Source: Pseudomonas sp. 102515 (GTDB lineage Bacteria > Pseudomonadota > Gammaproteobacteria > Pseudomonadales > Pseudomonadaceae). Taken from it: a stretch of DNA of 64,000 bases. Position numbers and translations under genes: made by a program. The stretch's first letter is position 1. The number at the start of each line of letters is the position of its first letter. The notes under the pieces were generated by a model. The model saw only the letters and a list, made by a program, of their open reading frames with translations. It searched no databases and was not told the DNA's origin. The stretch lies in NCBI RefSeq assembly GCF_031085165.1, contig NZ_JAVHTY010000002.1, positions 682,001 through 746,000 of the forward strand, read 5' to 3'. Shown here piece by piece: positions 34,899 through 44,394 of this stretch.

Positions 34899-37538
34899 AT
34901 GCGCACCGACCAGCCCCAGACCATCTACCTGAAGGACTACCAGGCGCCCGAGTACCTCATCGAGGAAACCCGCCTTCGCTTCGAGCTGCATGACGACCAG
35001 ACCCTGGTGCATGCCGAGCTGCGCCTGCAGCGCAACCCGACGCGTGGCGCGGGCTTGCCGCCGCTGGTGCTGCACGGTGAGGAGCTGGAACTGCTGGCGG
35101 TGGCGCTGGACGCCCAGACCCTGGCGGCTGGCGACTACCAGGTCGAGGCGGGCAGCCTGACCCTGCAGCCGCAGGAAGAGACCTTCGTGCTCAAGACCTC
35201 GGTGCGCATCCATCCGGAAAGCAATACCGCCCTGGAAGGGCTGTACGTCTCCGGCACCATGTTCTGCACCCAGTGCGAGGCCGAGGGCTTCCGCAAGATC
35301 ACCTACTACCTGGACCGGCCGGACGTGATGAGCGTCTTCACCACCACGGTGGAGGCCGACAAGGCCAGGTACCCGATCCTGCTTTCCAACGGCAATCCCG
35401 TGGCCAGTGGCGACGCCGAGGGCGGTCGTCACTGGGCGACCTGGGAAGATCCCTTCCCCAAGCCGGCCTATCTGTTCGCCCTGGTGGCCGGTGACCTCTG
35501 GTCCGTGGAAGACAGCTACCGCACCGGCAGCGGCCGCGACGTGGCCCTGCGCATCTACGTCGAGCCGGAAAACATCGGCAAGCTGCAGCACGCCATGGAC
35601 AGCCTGAAGAAGTCCATGCGCTGGGACGAGGAGGTCTATGGCCGCGAATACGATCTGGACATCTTCATGATCGTCGCGGTGAACGACTTCAACATGGGCG
35701 CCATGGAAAACAAGGGGCTCAACATCTTCAACTCCAGCGCCGTGCTGGCCAGCCCGCGCACCGCCACCGACGCCGCCCACCAGCGCGTCGAGGCCATCGT
35801 CGCCCACGAGTACTTCCACAACTGGTCGGGCAACCGCGTGACCTGCCGCGACTGGTTCCAGCTGTCGCTCAAGGAAGGCTTCACCGTGTTCCGCGACGCC
35901 GGCTTCAGCTCCGACATGAATTCGCCGACGGTCAAGCGCATCGAGGACGTGGCCTTCCTGCGCACCAACCAGTTCGCCGAGGACGCCGGCCCCATGGCCC
36001 ACCCGGTGCGCCCGGATCACTTCATCGAGATCTCCAACTTCTACACCCTGACGGTGTACGAGAAGGGCGCCGAGGTGGTGCGGATGCTGCACACCCTGTT
36101 GGGCGCGGACGGCTTCCGCAAGGGCACCGATCTCTACTTCGAGCGCCACGATGGACAGGCGGTGACCTGCGACGACTTCATCAAGGCCCTGGAAGACGCC
36201 AACGGCGCCGACTTCAGCCAGTTCAAGCGCTGGTACAGCCAGTCCGGCACGCCACGCCTGGCGGTCAGCGAGCACTACGACGCGGCGGCCAGGACCTATC
36301 GCCTGACCTTCCGCCAGAGCTGCCCACCTACGCCAGGTCAGCCGACCAAGGAGCCCTTCGTCATCCCGGTCCAGCTCGGTCTGCTGGACGGCCAGGGCCG
36401 CGACCTGCCGCTGCGCCTGGAAGGTGAGGGTACTGCCCAGGGTACCGACCGAGTGCTGTCGGTCACCCAGGCCGAGCAGACCTTCACCTTCGTCGACGTG
36501 CCCGAGCAACCGCTGCCGTCGCTGCTGCGTGGCTTCTCCGCCCCGGTCAAGCTCAGCTTTCCCTACAGTCGCGAGCAGCTGACCTTCCTCATGCAGCACG
36601 ACAGCGACGGCTTCAATCGCTGGGATGCCGGCCAGCAGCTGGCCGTGCAGGTGCTGCAGGGCATGATCGCTGGCGAGCCGCTGGACACCCGGCTGGTGGA
36701 GGCCCTGCGTACCGTGGCCGCGGACGAGTCCCTCGACCCGGCCATGGTCGCCGAGATGCTGTCGCTGCCGTCCGAGGCCTATCTGGTGGAGCTATCCGAG
36801 CAGGCCGATCCCTGTGCCATCCACGGCGCTCGTCGCCAGGCGCGCCGGGCTATCGCCGAAGCCCTGCGCGACGTGCTCTGGCAGCGTTATCGCAGTGCCC
36901 GCGAAGCCTCCCGCGCCACGCCCTACCAGGCCAGCGCCGACCATATCGCCCGCCGCAGCCTGCAGAATGCCGCCCTGGGCTACCTCATGCTGCTGGAAGA
37001 GCCGGAAGCCCGCGATGCCGCCCTGGAGCAGTTCGAACACGCCGACAACATGACCGAGCGCCTGGCCGCGCTGAGCGGCCTGGTCAACTCCGGCTTCGAG
37101 CAGGAGAAGGCGGAGGTGCTGGCGCGCTTCTACGAGGAATTCAAGGCCGATCCGCTGGTGATGGACACCTGGCTCAGCGTCCAGGCCTCCAGTCCCCTGC
37201 CGGGCGGTCTGGCCCGCGTCCAGGCACTCATGGAAAACCCGGTCTTCACCCTGAAGAACCCCAACAAGGTGCGGGCGCTGATCGGTGCCTTCGCCAACGC
37301 CAACCTGGTCAATTTCCACGCCGAGGATGGCAGCGGCTATCGCTTCCTGGCCGACCAGATCATCAGCCTCAACCGCCTCAATCCGCAGATCGCGTCGCGC
37401 CTGCTCACGCCCCTGACCCGGTGGAAGAAGTACGGTCCCGCGCGCCAGGCACTGATGCGCGCCGAGCTGGAGCGCATCCTGGCCAGCGGCGAACTGTCCA
37501 GCGACGTCTACGAGGTGGTGAGCAAGAGCCTGGCGTAG
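34899..37538 (+). CDS. pepN: aminopeptidase N (M1 family)
   Basis: 879 residues, close to E. coli PepN (870). GAMEN substrate-binding motif at 267-271, zinc motif HEYFH at 303-307, and the third ligand Glu326 in KEGFTVF (spacing HExxH-x18-E). The C-terminal helical domain is complete. Cytoplasmic zinc enzyme removing N-terminal residues from peptides. ATG with AAGGA upstream, followed by a terminator at 37657. Confidence 0.96.
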   Translation: MRTDQPQTIYLKDYQAPEYLIEETRLRFELHDDQTLVHAELRLQRNPTRGAGLPPLVLHGEELELLAVALDAQTLAAGDYQVEAGSLTLQPQEETFVLKTSVRIHPESNTALEGLYVSGTMFCTQCEAEGFRKITYYLDRPDVMSVFTTTVEADKARYPILLSNGNPVASGDAEGGRHWATWEDPFPKPAYLFALVAGDLWSVEDSYRTGSGRDVALRIYVEPENIGKLQHAMDSLKKSMRWDEEVYGREYDLDIFMIVAVNDFNMGAMENKGLNIFNSSAVLASPRTATDAAHQRVEAIVAHEYFHNWSGNRVTCRDWFQLSLKEGFTVFRDAGFSSDMNSPTVKRIEDVAFLRTNQFAEDAGPMAHPVRPDHFIEISNFYTLTVYEKGAEVVRMLHTLLGADGFRKGTDLYFERHDGQAVTCDDFIKALEDANGADFSQFKRWYSQSGTPRLAVSEHYDAAARTYRLTFRQSCPPTPGQPTKEPFVIPVQLGLLDGQGRDLPLRLEGEGTAQGTDRVLSVTQAEQTFTFVDVPEQPLPSLLRGFSAPVKLSFPYSREQLTFLMQHDSDGFNRWDAGQQLAVQVLQGMIAGEPLDTRLVEALRTVAADESLDPAMVAEMLSLPSEAYLVELSEQADPCAIHGARRQARRAIAEALRDVLWQRYRSAREASRATPYQASADHIARRSLQNAALGYLMLLEEPEARDAALEQFEHADNMTERLAALSGLVNSGFEQEKAEVLARFYEEFKADPLVMDTWLSVQASSPLPGGLARVQALMENPVFTLKNPNKVRALIGAFANANLVNFHAEDGSGYRFLADQIISLNRLNPQIASRLLTPLTRWKKYGPARQALMRAELERILASGELSSDVYEVVSKSLA

Positions 37539-37557
37539 GTCTGCTCGGGAGCGCTCC

Positions 37558-37640
37558 TTGTTGGGCGTCGACGATAGAGGCGTCTCGACTCAACCTACCG
37601 AGGCATAGGTAGGTTGGGATTGAGCCCCGCGAAGCCCAAC
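37558..37640. repeat. interspersed intergenic repeat, copy 4 (arms in reversed order)
   Basis: Same arms as copies 1-3, but arranged tail to tail: first TTGGGCGTCGACGATAGAGG leading to CTCAACCTAC (complement of the left arm), then GTAGGTTGGGATTGAGCC leading to CGCGAAGCCCAAC. It lies between pepN and its terminator hairpin. Confidence 0.72.
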
Positions 37641-37656
37641 ATGGCCCGCTGCTGCA

Positions 37657-37686
37657 AAGCCTGACGCCCCGCGTCGGGCTTTTTTT
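37657..37686 (+). terminator. intrinsic terminator after pepN
   Basis: AAGCCTGACGC (37657-37667) pairs with GCGTCGGGCTT (37671-37681, one G-T), followed by a run of seven T. Textbook rho-independent terminator. The rest of the gap to 37917 shows nothing else. Confidence 0.85.
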
Positions 37687-37917
37687 CGTCCCGCTTTTCC
37701 CTGCAGCCACAGCCCCTGGCCCCGCCCGCGGAAAGGCGGCGCAGGCCCCATGCCTGGCGACTCGTCCCCACTCTGGCGCCGCTTGGCTGCTGGAAATGCT
37801 TTAGGCGGTCAGTTGTATTCAAATCAGCTGCAGAATGAAGCGCCGCCGCCGACAGGGTGGGCAGGGTGTTTCGAACGGCACCCAGGCCCTAATCACCGGA
37901 AGAGCGCGGAGCGGCAG

Positions 37918-38526
37918 ATGAGTCATGCACAGCTGATGGATTGGGGATTCGTCCTGATAACCCTGTGCAATATCCTGCTGATCGCCCTGGTGGTATTGCT
38001 CCTGTGGCAGCGTCATTTCGCCGGCGACGCCGCGGCCAAGGTCGAGGACGCCAGCGGCGAGGAGCAGGCACCTCCGGTGTCCGACGCGGTGGACAGCCTG
38101 CCTGCCGACATTCCACCACCACTGCCTGCCAGCACCGGCCCTGCGGCGAACCGCAACGTCGACCTCTTCGACGAGGGACCGGAAGAGGTGTACGACGCGA
38201 ACTATCCCGAGTGGAAGAAGAGCGACGACCCCTATGTCGAGGAGCTGCTGTCGCACCGCGAAGCCTTGGAGCTCAAGGTGGACAACATGGTCATGCGGCT
38301 GACCCGGGCGCACAAGGTGGTGACCGGCCTGCGCGCGCAGAATCGCGAGCTGCGCGCCTCCGAAGCCCACGCCCAACGCCTGCAGGAAGAGCTGACCCGG
38401 ACCCAGACCAGCCTCGCCCAGATGCGCCAGGAGCGTGATGCTCTGCTGGCCGAGGTCCAGCCCAGCCGCAAGGCGGATTCGGCGTCCCGGCATTCGACTG
38501 ACGCGGGTGCGCCTTCTTCCCTCTGA
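37918..38526 (+). CDS. membrane-anchored coiled-coil hypothetical protein
   Basis: 202 residues. One N-terminal membrane helix (WGFVLITLCNILLIALVVLL), a proline-rich linker (residues 50-80) and a C-terminal heptad-rich coiled coil (residues 115-185). ATG 37918 lies after GGAG. No catalytic motif. A coding-like fragment in another frame follows (38616-38810), so the protein may once have been longer. Function unknown. Confidence 0.68.
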   Translation: MSHAQLMDWGFVLITLCNILLIALVVLLLWQRHFAGDAAAKVEDASGEEQAPPVSDAVDSLPADIPPPLPASTGPAANRNVDLFDEGPEEVYDANYPEWKKSDDPYVEELLSHREALELKVDNMVMRLTRAHKVVTGLRAQNRELRASEAHAQRLQEELTRTQTSLAQMRQERDALLAEVQPSRKADSASRHSTDAGAPSSL

Positions 38527-38615
38527 GCGGTGGTGTGCGGCTCCTGGCTCACCGGCCATCCCCTCAACCGTCGCCTCTGTCGCGCTGCGCAACCGTCGGC
38601 GCGGCCTGCCCCTAG

Positions 38616-38810
38616 ACCCTGCGCGAAAGCCTCGAAGAGGAACGGGCGAAGCCGTCGCGGACCCCGGTGGAAAAGGAATTCATCGAGCAGGTGTTCATCG
38701 ATACCGATGCCCTTACCGACAGCTACCAGGCCCTGCAGCACGAGCCTGTCGCGCTGCAGGAGCAGCTGCAGGCGCTACAGGACCGCCCGGAGGCGGCTCA
38801 GTCGCGGTAG
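38616..38810 (+). pseudogene. coding-like remnant, probably severed C-terminus of the preceding coiled-coil gene
   Basis: An open frame without a usable start codon, beginning right after a TAG at 38613-38615 and ending at TAG 38808-38810. It reads LRESLEEERAKPSRTPVEKE and then a VFIDTDALTDSYQALQ-type helical tail. Third codon positions are overwhelmingly G or C, as in genuine genes here. It is out of frame with the coiled-coil gene ending at 38526, and the 90 bases between look degenerate. It overlaps the tail of the convergent hydrolase gene. Inferred to be a frameshifted or deleted extension. Confidence 0.42.
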
Positions 38811-39988
38811 AGGGCGGCGAGGATGGCTTCGGGGAAGGGCCCGCTCATGCCGGCGATCGCGGTATTGGTCAGGATCACCACGCTCAGCTCCCGCGCTGGA
38901 TCGATGAACCAGGCATTGCCGTAGACGCCGCCCCACTGCAGGGTGCCGGGCGTCTGCGGGGTCCTGGCCATCCGGGCATCGCGCAGTACCGCCGCGCCCA
39001 GGCTGAAGCCCCAGCCCGGTGCATCGTCGCGTTGCAGCCCCGGGATCTGGTCTTCCATGATCAGGCGCTGGCTGGCCGGTTTGAGCAGCTTGCCCTGGCG
39101 GAGCCCTTCCAGGAAGGCGAGATAGTCGCCCGCGCTGCCCTGCATGCCACCGCCGCCCGAGGCAAAGGCCTGCGCCGAAAGGGCACGCGCCGGCGAATAG
39201 AGAATGCCGCCCTTGGGCATGGGCAGCAGATAGGGCTCGCTCATGGGCTCGGGGCGCGGATAGCCGTCGCGATAGGCCGTGGCCAGGCGCCCGGCATCGC
39301 TGACGTGGAAGCTCAGATCGTGCAGGCCCAGCGGTGCGGCCACCTCCTGCTGGACGACCTCGGGCAGGGGCTGCCCGGTCGCGGCCGCCAGCACGCCGCC
39401 CATCACGTCCAGCGCGAGGGAATAGCGCCACTGGGTGCCCGGCTTGAAGTCCAGAGGCACGCCCGCCAGGCGCCGGAGGTTTTCTTCCAGGGTCAGGGGC
39501 GCGCCATCCAGGCCGTCGGAGACCCCGGCGCGGTGATAGGGACCGTTCGCGTCTTCGCCGAAGCCGTAGTGCAGGCCGGCAGTATGACTGAGCAGCTGCG
39601 CCAGCGTGGGGACGGCCGGGGTGCCATCGGCCAGCTGCGGGGTGAAGTAGGGCAGGTAGCGACTGACCGGGGCCTGCAGATCCAGGCGTCCCTGGTCCGC
39701 CAGTCGCAAGGCCGTCACGGCCACCAGCGGCTTGGTCAGGGAGGCGAAGCGAAACAGCTGGTCTTCGCGCATCGGCCGCTGGGCTTCGCGATCGGCGAAG
39801 CCAGCCGCGCGCTGGTACACCACCCGGCCCTGGCGGGCGACCATGACCACGGTCCCGACGATATGCTGCTGGGCGATGGCGCGTTCCAAGATCGGATCCA
39901 GGCGGGCGGCGAGGGTGGCGTCCTCGGCCTGGGCGAGGGGCGTACTCAGGCCGAGGCCGAGTGCGCTGGCGAGCAGTAGGGAAGACAT
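38798..39988 (-). CDS. beta-lactamase-family serine hydrolase, exported
   Basis: 396 residues with a signal peptide (MSSLLLASALGLGLSTPLAQA). The class C beta-lactamase/esterase motif SLTK (83-86) supplies the nucleophilic serine and lysine; WRYSLALDVMG provides the tyrosine motif. Probably a periplasmic esterase or peptidase; similarity to this broad family does not show antibiotic hydrolysis. Start 39988 chosen because the signal peptide begins there and AGGAG lies upstream; a longer frame to 40489 runs through def. Confidence 0.82.
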   Translation of the reverse strand: MSSLLLASALGLGLSTPLAQAEDATLAARLDPILERAIAQQHIVGTVVMVARQGRVVYQRAAGFADREAQRPMREDQLFRFASLTKPLVAVTALRLADQGRLDLQAPVSRYLPYFTPQLADGTPAVPTLAQLLSHTAGLHYGFGEDANGPYHRAGVSDGLDGAPLTLEENLRRLAGVPLDFKPGTQWRYSLALDVMGGVLAAATGQPLPEVVQQEVAAPLGLHDLSFHVSDAGRLATAYRDGYPRPEPMSEPYLLPMPKGGILYSPARALSAQAFASGGGGMQGSAGDYLAFLEGLRQGKLLKPASQRLIMEDQIPGLQRDDAPGWGFSLGAAVLRDARMARTPQTPGTLQWGGVYGNAWFIDPARELSVVILTNTAIAGMSGPFPEAILAALYRD

Positions 39989-40048
39989 CTGGTTTAAGCT
40001 CCTGGCGAAACGCCGGCGGCTGGACCGGCCAAAAGGAGGAATCCTCGC

Positions 40049-40588
40049 ATGATTCGCGACATTTTGAAGATGGGCGATCCGCGCCTGCTGCGGGTGGCGC
40101 CGCCGGTGGCGGCCGAGCGCTTCGGCTCGCCCGAGCTGCACGGCCTGATCCAGGACCTGTTCGACACCATGGCCGCCGCCGGTGGCGTGGGCCTCGCGGC
40201 GCCCCAGATCGGCGAGGATCTGCAACTGATGGTCTTCGGCTTCGAGCGCAATGCCCGCTATCCCGAGGCCGCTCCGGTGCCGCTGCAGGTACTGATCAAT
40301 CCGCGGCTCGAGGTGCTGGACGCCCGCGAAGAGCTGGGCTGGGAAGGCTGCCTGTCGATCCCGGGACTGCGCGGCGAGGTGCCGCGGCCACGGCGGATCC
40401 GCTATCGTGGCGTGGATGGCGACGGCCGCGCCGTCGACCAGGAAGCCGAGGGGTTTCATGCACGGGTGGTCCTGCACGAATACGATCACCTGATCGGGCG
40501 ACTCTATCCCTCGCGGATCCAGGACTTCGCCCGCTTCGGCTTTACCGAGGTGCTGTTCCCCGACCTGACGCCGGACGCCCAGCGCTAG
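40049..40588 (+). CDS. def: peptide deformylase
   Basis: 179 residues. All three motifs are intact: GGVGLAAPQ (45-53), EGCLS (99-103, metal ligand Cys101) and HEYDH (143-147). It removes the formyl group from nascent proteins. The main def gene of pseudomonads usually lies beside fmt; the absence of fmt here suggests an additional paralogue. Ribosome site AAGGAGGAA. Overlaps the convergent DsbA-like gene by 4 bases. Confidence 0.9.
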   Translation: MIRDILKMGDPRLLRVAPPVAAERFGSPELHGLIQDLFDTMAAAGGVGLAAPQIGEDLQLMVFGFERNARYPEAAPVPLQVLINPRLEVLDAREELGWEGCLSIPGLRGEVPRPRRIRYRGVDGDGRAVDQEAEGFHARVVLHEYDHLIGRLYPSRIQDFARFGFTEVLFPDLTPDAQR

Positions 40589-41223
40589 GCGCCGGCAGTC
40601 TCCAGCTGCGCCCTGACGGCCACCGCCAACTGGGCGTAGGGCACCGCGCCATCCAGCGCCTGAGCCTCTTCGACGGGCGCCCCGGCGGAGCGCAGCAGTA
40701 GCGTCGGCACCGCGGTGATGCCCAGGGCTTCGGCGCGATCCTCGGCATGCAGCACCACGTCGGTGTGATCGCCCCGGGCAAGACTGGCCTTCAACGCCTG
40801 GCTGTCCAGACCACTGCGCCGCGCGAGCTCGAGCAGGACGTCCAGCTCACCGATATCGTGCCCCTCTACGAAAAAGGCCTGGAAGACCGCCAGGTGGAAG
40901 GCGTCGAAACGGTCGTGCTCGCGGGCGAATTCCGCCGCCTCGAGCGCCAGGCGACTGCGCGGTTGCACGGGCGGTAGGCGCAGCACCATGCCGTACTCCG
41001 CCGCCATGGGATAGACGGCGCGATCCCAGGTCCGGCGCAGGTAGTCACCGGCGGGATCGAGGGTGGGCGTGGGTTCGGGACGCAATTCGAAGGCATGCCA
41101 CTCGATGGCCAGCTGGTCGCCGAATTCCTCCTGTAGACGCGCCAGCTGGGGCAGCTCGAGGTAGCAGAAGGGGCAGACGTAATCGCTCCAGACATCCAGA
41201 CGAACGCGCGGGATGGCGGTCAT
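40585..41223 (-). CDS. DsbA-family (FrnE-like) thioredoxin-fold oxidoreductase
   Basis: 212 residues without a signal peptide. CPFC at 17-20 is the redox-active site; the long helical insertion and the [13 protein letters not shown] segment (cis-proline) follow the FrnE/DsbA pattern. Likely cytoplasmic dithiol-disulfide oxidoreductase or isomerase. Start 41223 ([20 protein letters not shown]) is the natural domain start; upstream frames add non-family sequence. Confidence 0.85.
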   Translation of the reverse strand: MTAIPRVRLDVWSDYVCPFCYLELPQLARLQEEFGDQLAIEWHAFELRPEPTPTLDPAGDYLRRTWDRAVYPMAAEYGMVLRLPPVQPRSRLALEAAEFAREHDRFDAFHLAVFQAFFVEGHDIGELDVLLELARRSGLDSQALKASLARGDHTDVVLHAEDRAEALGITAVPTLLLRSAGAPVEEAQALDGAVPYAQLAVAVRAQLETAGA

Positions 41224-41506
41224 GGCAGTGCTCCGGAAGGGCATGGTGTCCGTCGGACCGCACCCGGGCGCGGATGTTCGGTGAAGCGGCCGATATCCCT
41301 GGGCAATCGGGCACCGGTCAGGTCCTGCGGCCGCGAAAGCCAGCAGCCTGCGAGCGGATAGCTCTTCATATCCGGAAACGGAATCGCCACCGGTCAATTA
41401 CGTGAATTGAGCGGCGATCCGCGCTCCAGACGCTTGCCTTGAACCTGTTTCCGACCCCAGGTTCCTATGGCGGCACCCCTTCTTTCACGCGCTAAGGACT
41501 ATCATC

Positions 41507-42445
41507 GTGGGCTATTTCCACCGCATCCTGACATTCCTTCGGCAAACCTTCACTTACGTCGGCTGGTCGGTCTTCTGGCTGTTGCTGTGGGATATCGCCG
41601 TCACCGTCGACTACATGCTCTTCGTCGACCAGCGGGCGCAGTTGCCCACCATTCCCCTGACCCTGATCGGTTCGGCGCTGATCGTGCTGACCAGCTTCCG
41701 CAACACCAGTGCCTATCAGCGCTGGTGGGAGGCGCGCACCCTGTGGGGCGGCATGGTCAACAGTTCGCGCAGCTTCGCCCGGCAGGTACTGTCGCTCATC
41801 GATGATGGCGACGAGCACTTCAACGCCATCAAGACGGTGCTCATCGAGCGCCATCTCGCCTATGTCCGCTGCCTGGCCTGCCAGCTCAGCGGTGACCCGT
41901 TGCCCAAGGAAGTCCGCACCTACCTGGGCAAGGAGGAGTGGGCGATGCGCAAGGAAACCAACAACTTCGCCAACGCCATCTTGAGCGGCTCTTCCAGCCT
42001 GATCGCCCTGGAATACCGCGCCGGTCGGCTGGACAGCATTCGCCTGGAGCGCCTGGAAGCCACCTTCGTCGACATGTCCAACTGGCAGGGTGGCATGGAG
42101 CGCATCGCCAACACGCCCTTGCCCTATCCCTACGTGAACTTCCCGCGGCTGTTCATCTTCCTGTTCTGCGTGCTCATGCCCATCGGCCTGGTGGAGAGCC
42201 TGGAGTGGTACACACCGCTGGCCTCCACCGTGGTGGGCTTCATCTTCCTGGCCATGGAAAAGGTCGGTACGGACCTGCAGAATCCCTTCCAGCGCAGTCG
42301 GCACCAGATCACCATGGGCACCATCTGCAACACCATCGAGGGCAACCTGCGCACCATGCTGCGCGATGCCCGCGGGGGGTACGCCTCGGTCAGCGAGATC
42401 GTGCGGGATTCGCGGCTGAGTTCGCCAGAGAAGGATTCCGTCTGA
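41507..42445 (+). CDS. bestrophin-family anion channel protein
   Basis: 312 residues. SFRNTSAYQRWWEARTLWGGMVNSSR is the hallmark of bacterial bestrophins (UPF0187), and LPYPYVNFPRLFIFLF forms the second helix pair. Pentameric inner-membrane channels; bacterial members conduct ions, with selectivity differing between homologues. Start is GTG at 41507, 8 bases after AAGGA. Confidence 0.9.
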   Translation: MGYFHRILTFLRQTFTYVGWSVFWLLLWDIAVTVDYMLFVDQRAQLPTIPLTLIGSALIVLTSFRNTSAYQRWWEARTLWGGMVNSSRSFARQVLSLIDDGDEHFNAIKTVLIERHLAYVRCLACQLSGDPLPKEVRTYLGKEEWAMRKETNNFANAILSGSSSLIALEYRAGRLDSIRLERLEATFVDMSNWQGGMERIANTPLPYPYVNFPRLFIFLFCVLMPIGLVESLEWYTPLASTVVGFIFLAMEKVGTDLQNPFQRSRHQITMGTICNTIEGNLRTMLRDARGGYASVSEIVRDSRLSSPEKDSV

Positions 42446-42487
42446 GCAGGGCTCGGTGCCGGCAAGTGCCCGCACCGGGCCCGGGCG

Positions 42488-43639
42488 TTACTTGAAGTCC
42501 CACTGCATCTGCGCCGGGATGCTGATGTCGCGCGAGGAGTGCACGCAGACATCCAGGTAGTCGGTGAAGCGTGGCGGGGCGGCGATGCCTTCGTCGAGTA
42601 GACGCTGGTTGTCGAACAGGTAGTTCAGATCGGCGAACCCGCCGTACAGCTTGAGCGCCCGCAGCACCAGGCGCGGATTGGCCGGGCCGATGCGTTCGTT
42701 GAAGTCGGCGGCCAGCTCCTTGAGGTCGGCGCTGTCCACCTGGCGATAGCGCTCGCCGACCGGAGCGTCGCCCATGGCACCGGCATAGGCCTCGTCGATT
42801 TCGCCGAAGGTGCAGGCGCCGGCGTTGCCTGCGGAGATGTGGTACAGGCTGTAGTTCAGCTTGGGCTTGAGCGCCAGTTCCACCAGGGCTTCGGCGCAGT
42901 AGTCCACCGGAATGACATCGATCTGCTCATCGAGGCCGCAGGTGAAGCGTTCCAGGGCGAAGCCCATGCGGAACACCCAGAAGATGCTGCCCGACGCCTT
43001 GCAGCCCGAACGACGATGACCCACCACGATGGAGGGGCGCGCCACCACCAGCGGCAGCAGCGGCAACTCGTTGCGCAACTTGAGTTCGATGGCGGCCTTG
43101 GAGGCGGTGTAGTCCACCAGCTGCTGGTCCGGTTCGGGGAAATCCCAGGTCTCGGCGACCGGCGATTGGCGCTGCGGACCGCAGGCCATGGCGGTGCTGA
43201 CGTGCAGGAAGCGCTTCAGTCGCCGCGACTGGGCGCACGCCTCGGCCAGGGCGAAGGTGCCCTCGACGTTGACCGGCCAGATCTTCGGATTGCGCGAGAA
43301 AGAGGCCACCGCCGCGCAGTTGATGACTTCGTCCAGCGTCCGCAGGAGCGGCTTGGCGGCTTCGATCCAGTGAGTGTCGAGCAGGTCGCCACAAAGAATC
43401 TGTTCGGGCTTGAGCAGGGCGGCAAGGCGCTCGTCGATGTCATGGACGCGAAGGTTCTGCAGCAGACGCTCCAGGCCCTCCGCCGGGGTGGCGGCACGGA
43501 CCAGGAATCTCAGCCCTTCGACATGGCCCAGCTCCAGCAGACGCAGGGTGACGGCACCGCCGAGAAAGCCGGTGGCACCGGTAACGAGGATGCGGCGCGG
43601 CGCGGCGGTGAATGGGATGGAAGAGACGGGAAGCGACAT
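42488..43639 (-). CDS. NAD-dependent epimerase/reductase-like SDR protein
   Basis: 383 residues. Extended SDR: TGATGFLGG (20-28) binds the nucleotide, DEVINCAAVASFS and the YTASK catalytic motif follow. The arrangement resembles the male-sterility/fatty acyl-CoA reductase NAD-binding group (NVEGTFALAEACAQ, HVSTAMACG, then ARPSIVVGHRRSG). The substrate is unknown; a thioester or lipid-linked compound is possible. Monocistronic, divergent from the DUF2789 gene. Confidence 0.75.
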   Translation of the reverse strand: MSLPVSSIPFTAAPRRILVTGATGFLGGAVTLRLLELGHVEGLRFLVRAATPAEGLERLLQNLRVHDIDERLAALLKPEQILCGDLLDTHWIEAAKPLLRTLDEVINCAAVASFSRNPKIWPVNVEGTFALAEACAQSRRLKRFLHVSTAMACGPQRQSPVAETWDFPEPDQQLVDYTASKAAIELKLRNELPLLPLVVARPSIVVGHRRSGCKASGSIFWVFRMGFALERFTCGLDEQIDVIPVDYCAEALVELALKPKLNYSLYHISAGNAGACTFGEIDEAYAGAMGDAPVGERYRQVDSADLKELAADFNERIGPANPRLVLRALKLYGGFADLNYLFDNQRLLDEGIAAPPRFTDYLDVCVHSSRDISIPAQMQWDFK

Positions 43640-43778
43640 GGCAGAGGCCCTGGTTGGCGAAACGTGGGCTTACCTTAGGGCTCGACGCTGAAGGATTTAT
43701 TAAGGCTGGGGAACCCCTCAAGGCCGGCGTCTTTCTAGATACCTGAGCGTAACGACCGACAACCGCCTGGAGACCCCC

Positions 43779-44018
43779 ATGGAACTTCCCGTTCACGATC
43801 TGACGACCCTCTTCGAGCAACTGGGCCTGGACTCCGATCCGGCTGCCATCGATGACTTCATCGCCAGCCACTCCCCGCTGCCCGACGCGGTCAAGGTATC
43901 CGAAGCCGACTTCTGGTCGCCGGCGCAGAAGGCTTTTCTCAAGGACGAGATCATGGGAGACGCCGATTGGGCGCCGATCGTCGACGAGCTGAACGTCCGT
44001 CTGCATAGTCATGACTAA
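43779..44018 (+). CDS. DUF2789 family protein
   Basis: 79 residues. MELPVHDLTTLFEQLGLDSD and later SEADFWSPAQKAFLKDEI are the DUF2789 signature. Small helical cytoplasmic protein of unknown function. A hairpin (CAGGGCTG/CAGCCCTG, 44024-44047) follows the stop without a T-run. Confidence 0.87.
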   Translation: MELPVHDLTTLFEQLGLDSDPAAIDDFIASHSPLPDAVKVSEADFWSPAQKAFLKDEIMGDADWAPIVDELNVRLHSHD

Positions 44019-44075
44019 ACCTACAGGGCTGGAAGCATTCAGCCCTGCAGACCCTTCCATGTCCGGAGACTTGCC

Positions 44076-44207
44076 ATGAATGCCGTCCATGCCCAGCAGC
44101 AGCCCAACGATCCGCCCGTCGCCGACGATGAAGAAGAGGTGAGCGAGGAACAGCTCGACGAATCCGTCGAGGAAACCTTTCCCGCGAGCGATCCCATCTC
44201 GCCCTGA
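44076..44207 (+). CDS. very small acidic protein with ETFPASDP motif
   Basis: 43 codons, starting MNAVHAQQQPND and ending EETFPASDPISP. GGAG lies 8 bases before ATG 44076. The C-terminal FPASDP ending occurs on many tiny acidic proteobacterial proteins of unknown function. It is encoded just after the DUF2789 gene and may share its transcript. Confidence 0.65.
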   Translation: MNAVHAQQQPNDPPVADDEEEVSEEQLDESVEETFPASDPISP

Positions 44208-44394
44208 TGGTTTCTTGGCGCCGTTTCGGCGGCGCCACCCCTACCCCTGATCTGGCTTTCTTGCACACTCGTCGTGCCGTTTTCCTCCGTTGACCAGCCC
44301 TTCCCGCCGCGACTGCTAAGGTAATTGCGTCGCGCCCGCATCGCGACCGGGGTCGCGCAGGCGATCCGACGGATCGTTCAACGCAGGGAATCCC

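Noticed and set aside
38798-39988. Antibiotic-resistance beta-lactamase
   Set aside because: The SLTK serine hydrolase family is broad and the protein lacks features specific to known resistance enzymes; kept as a generic serine hydrolase.
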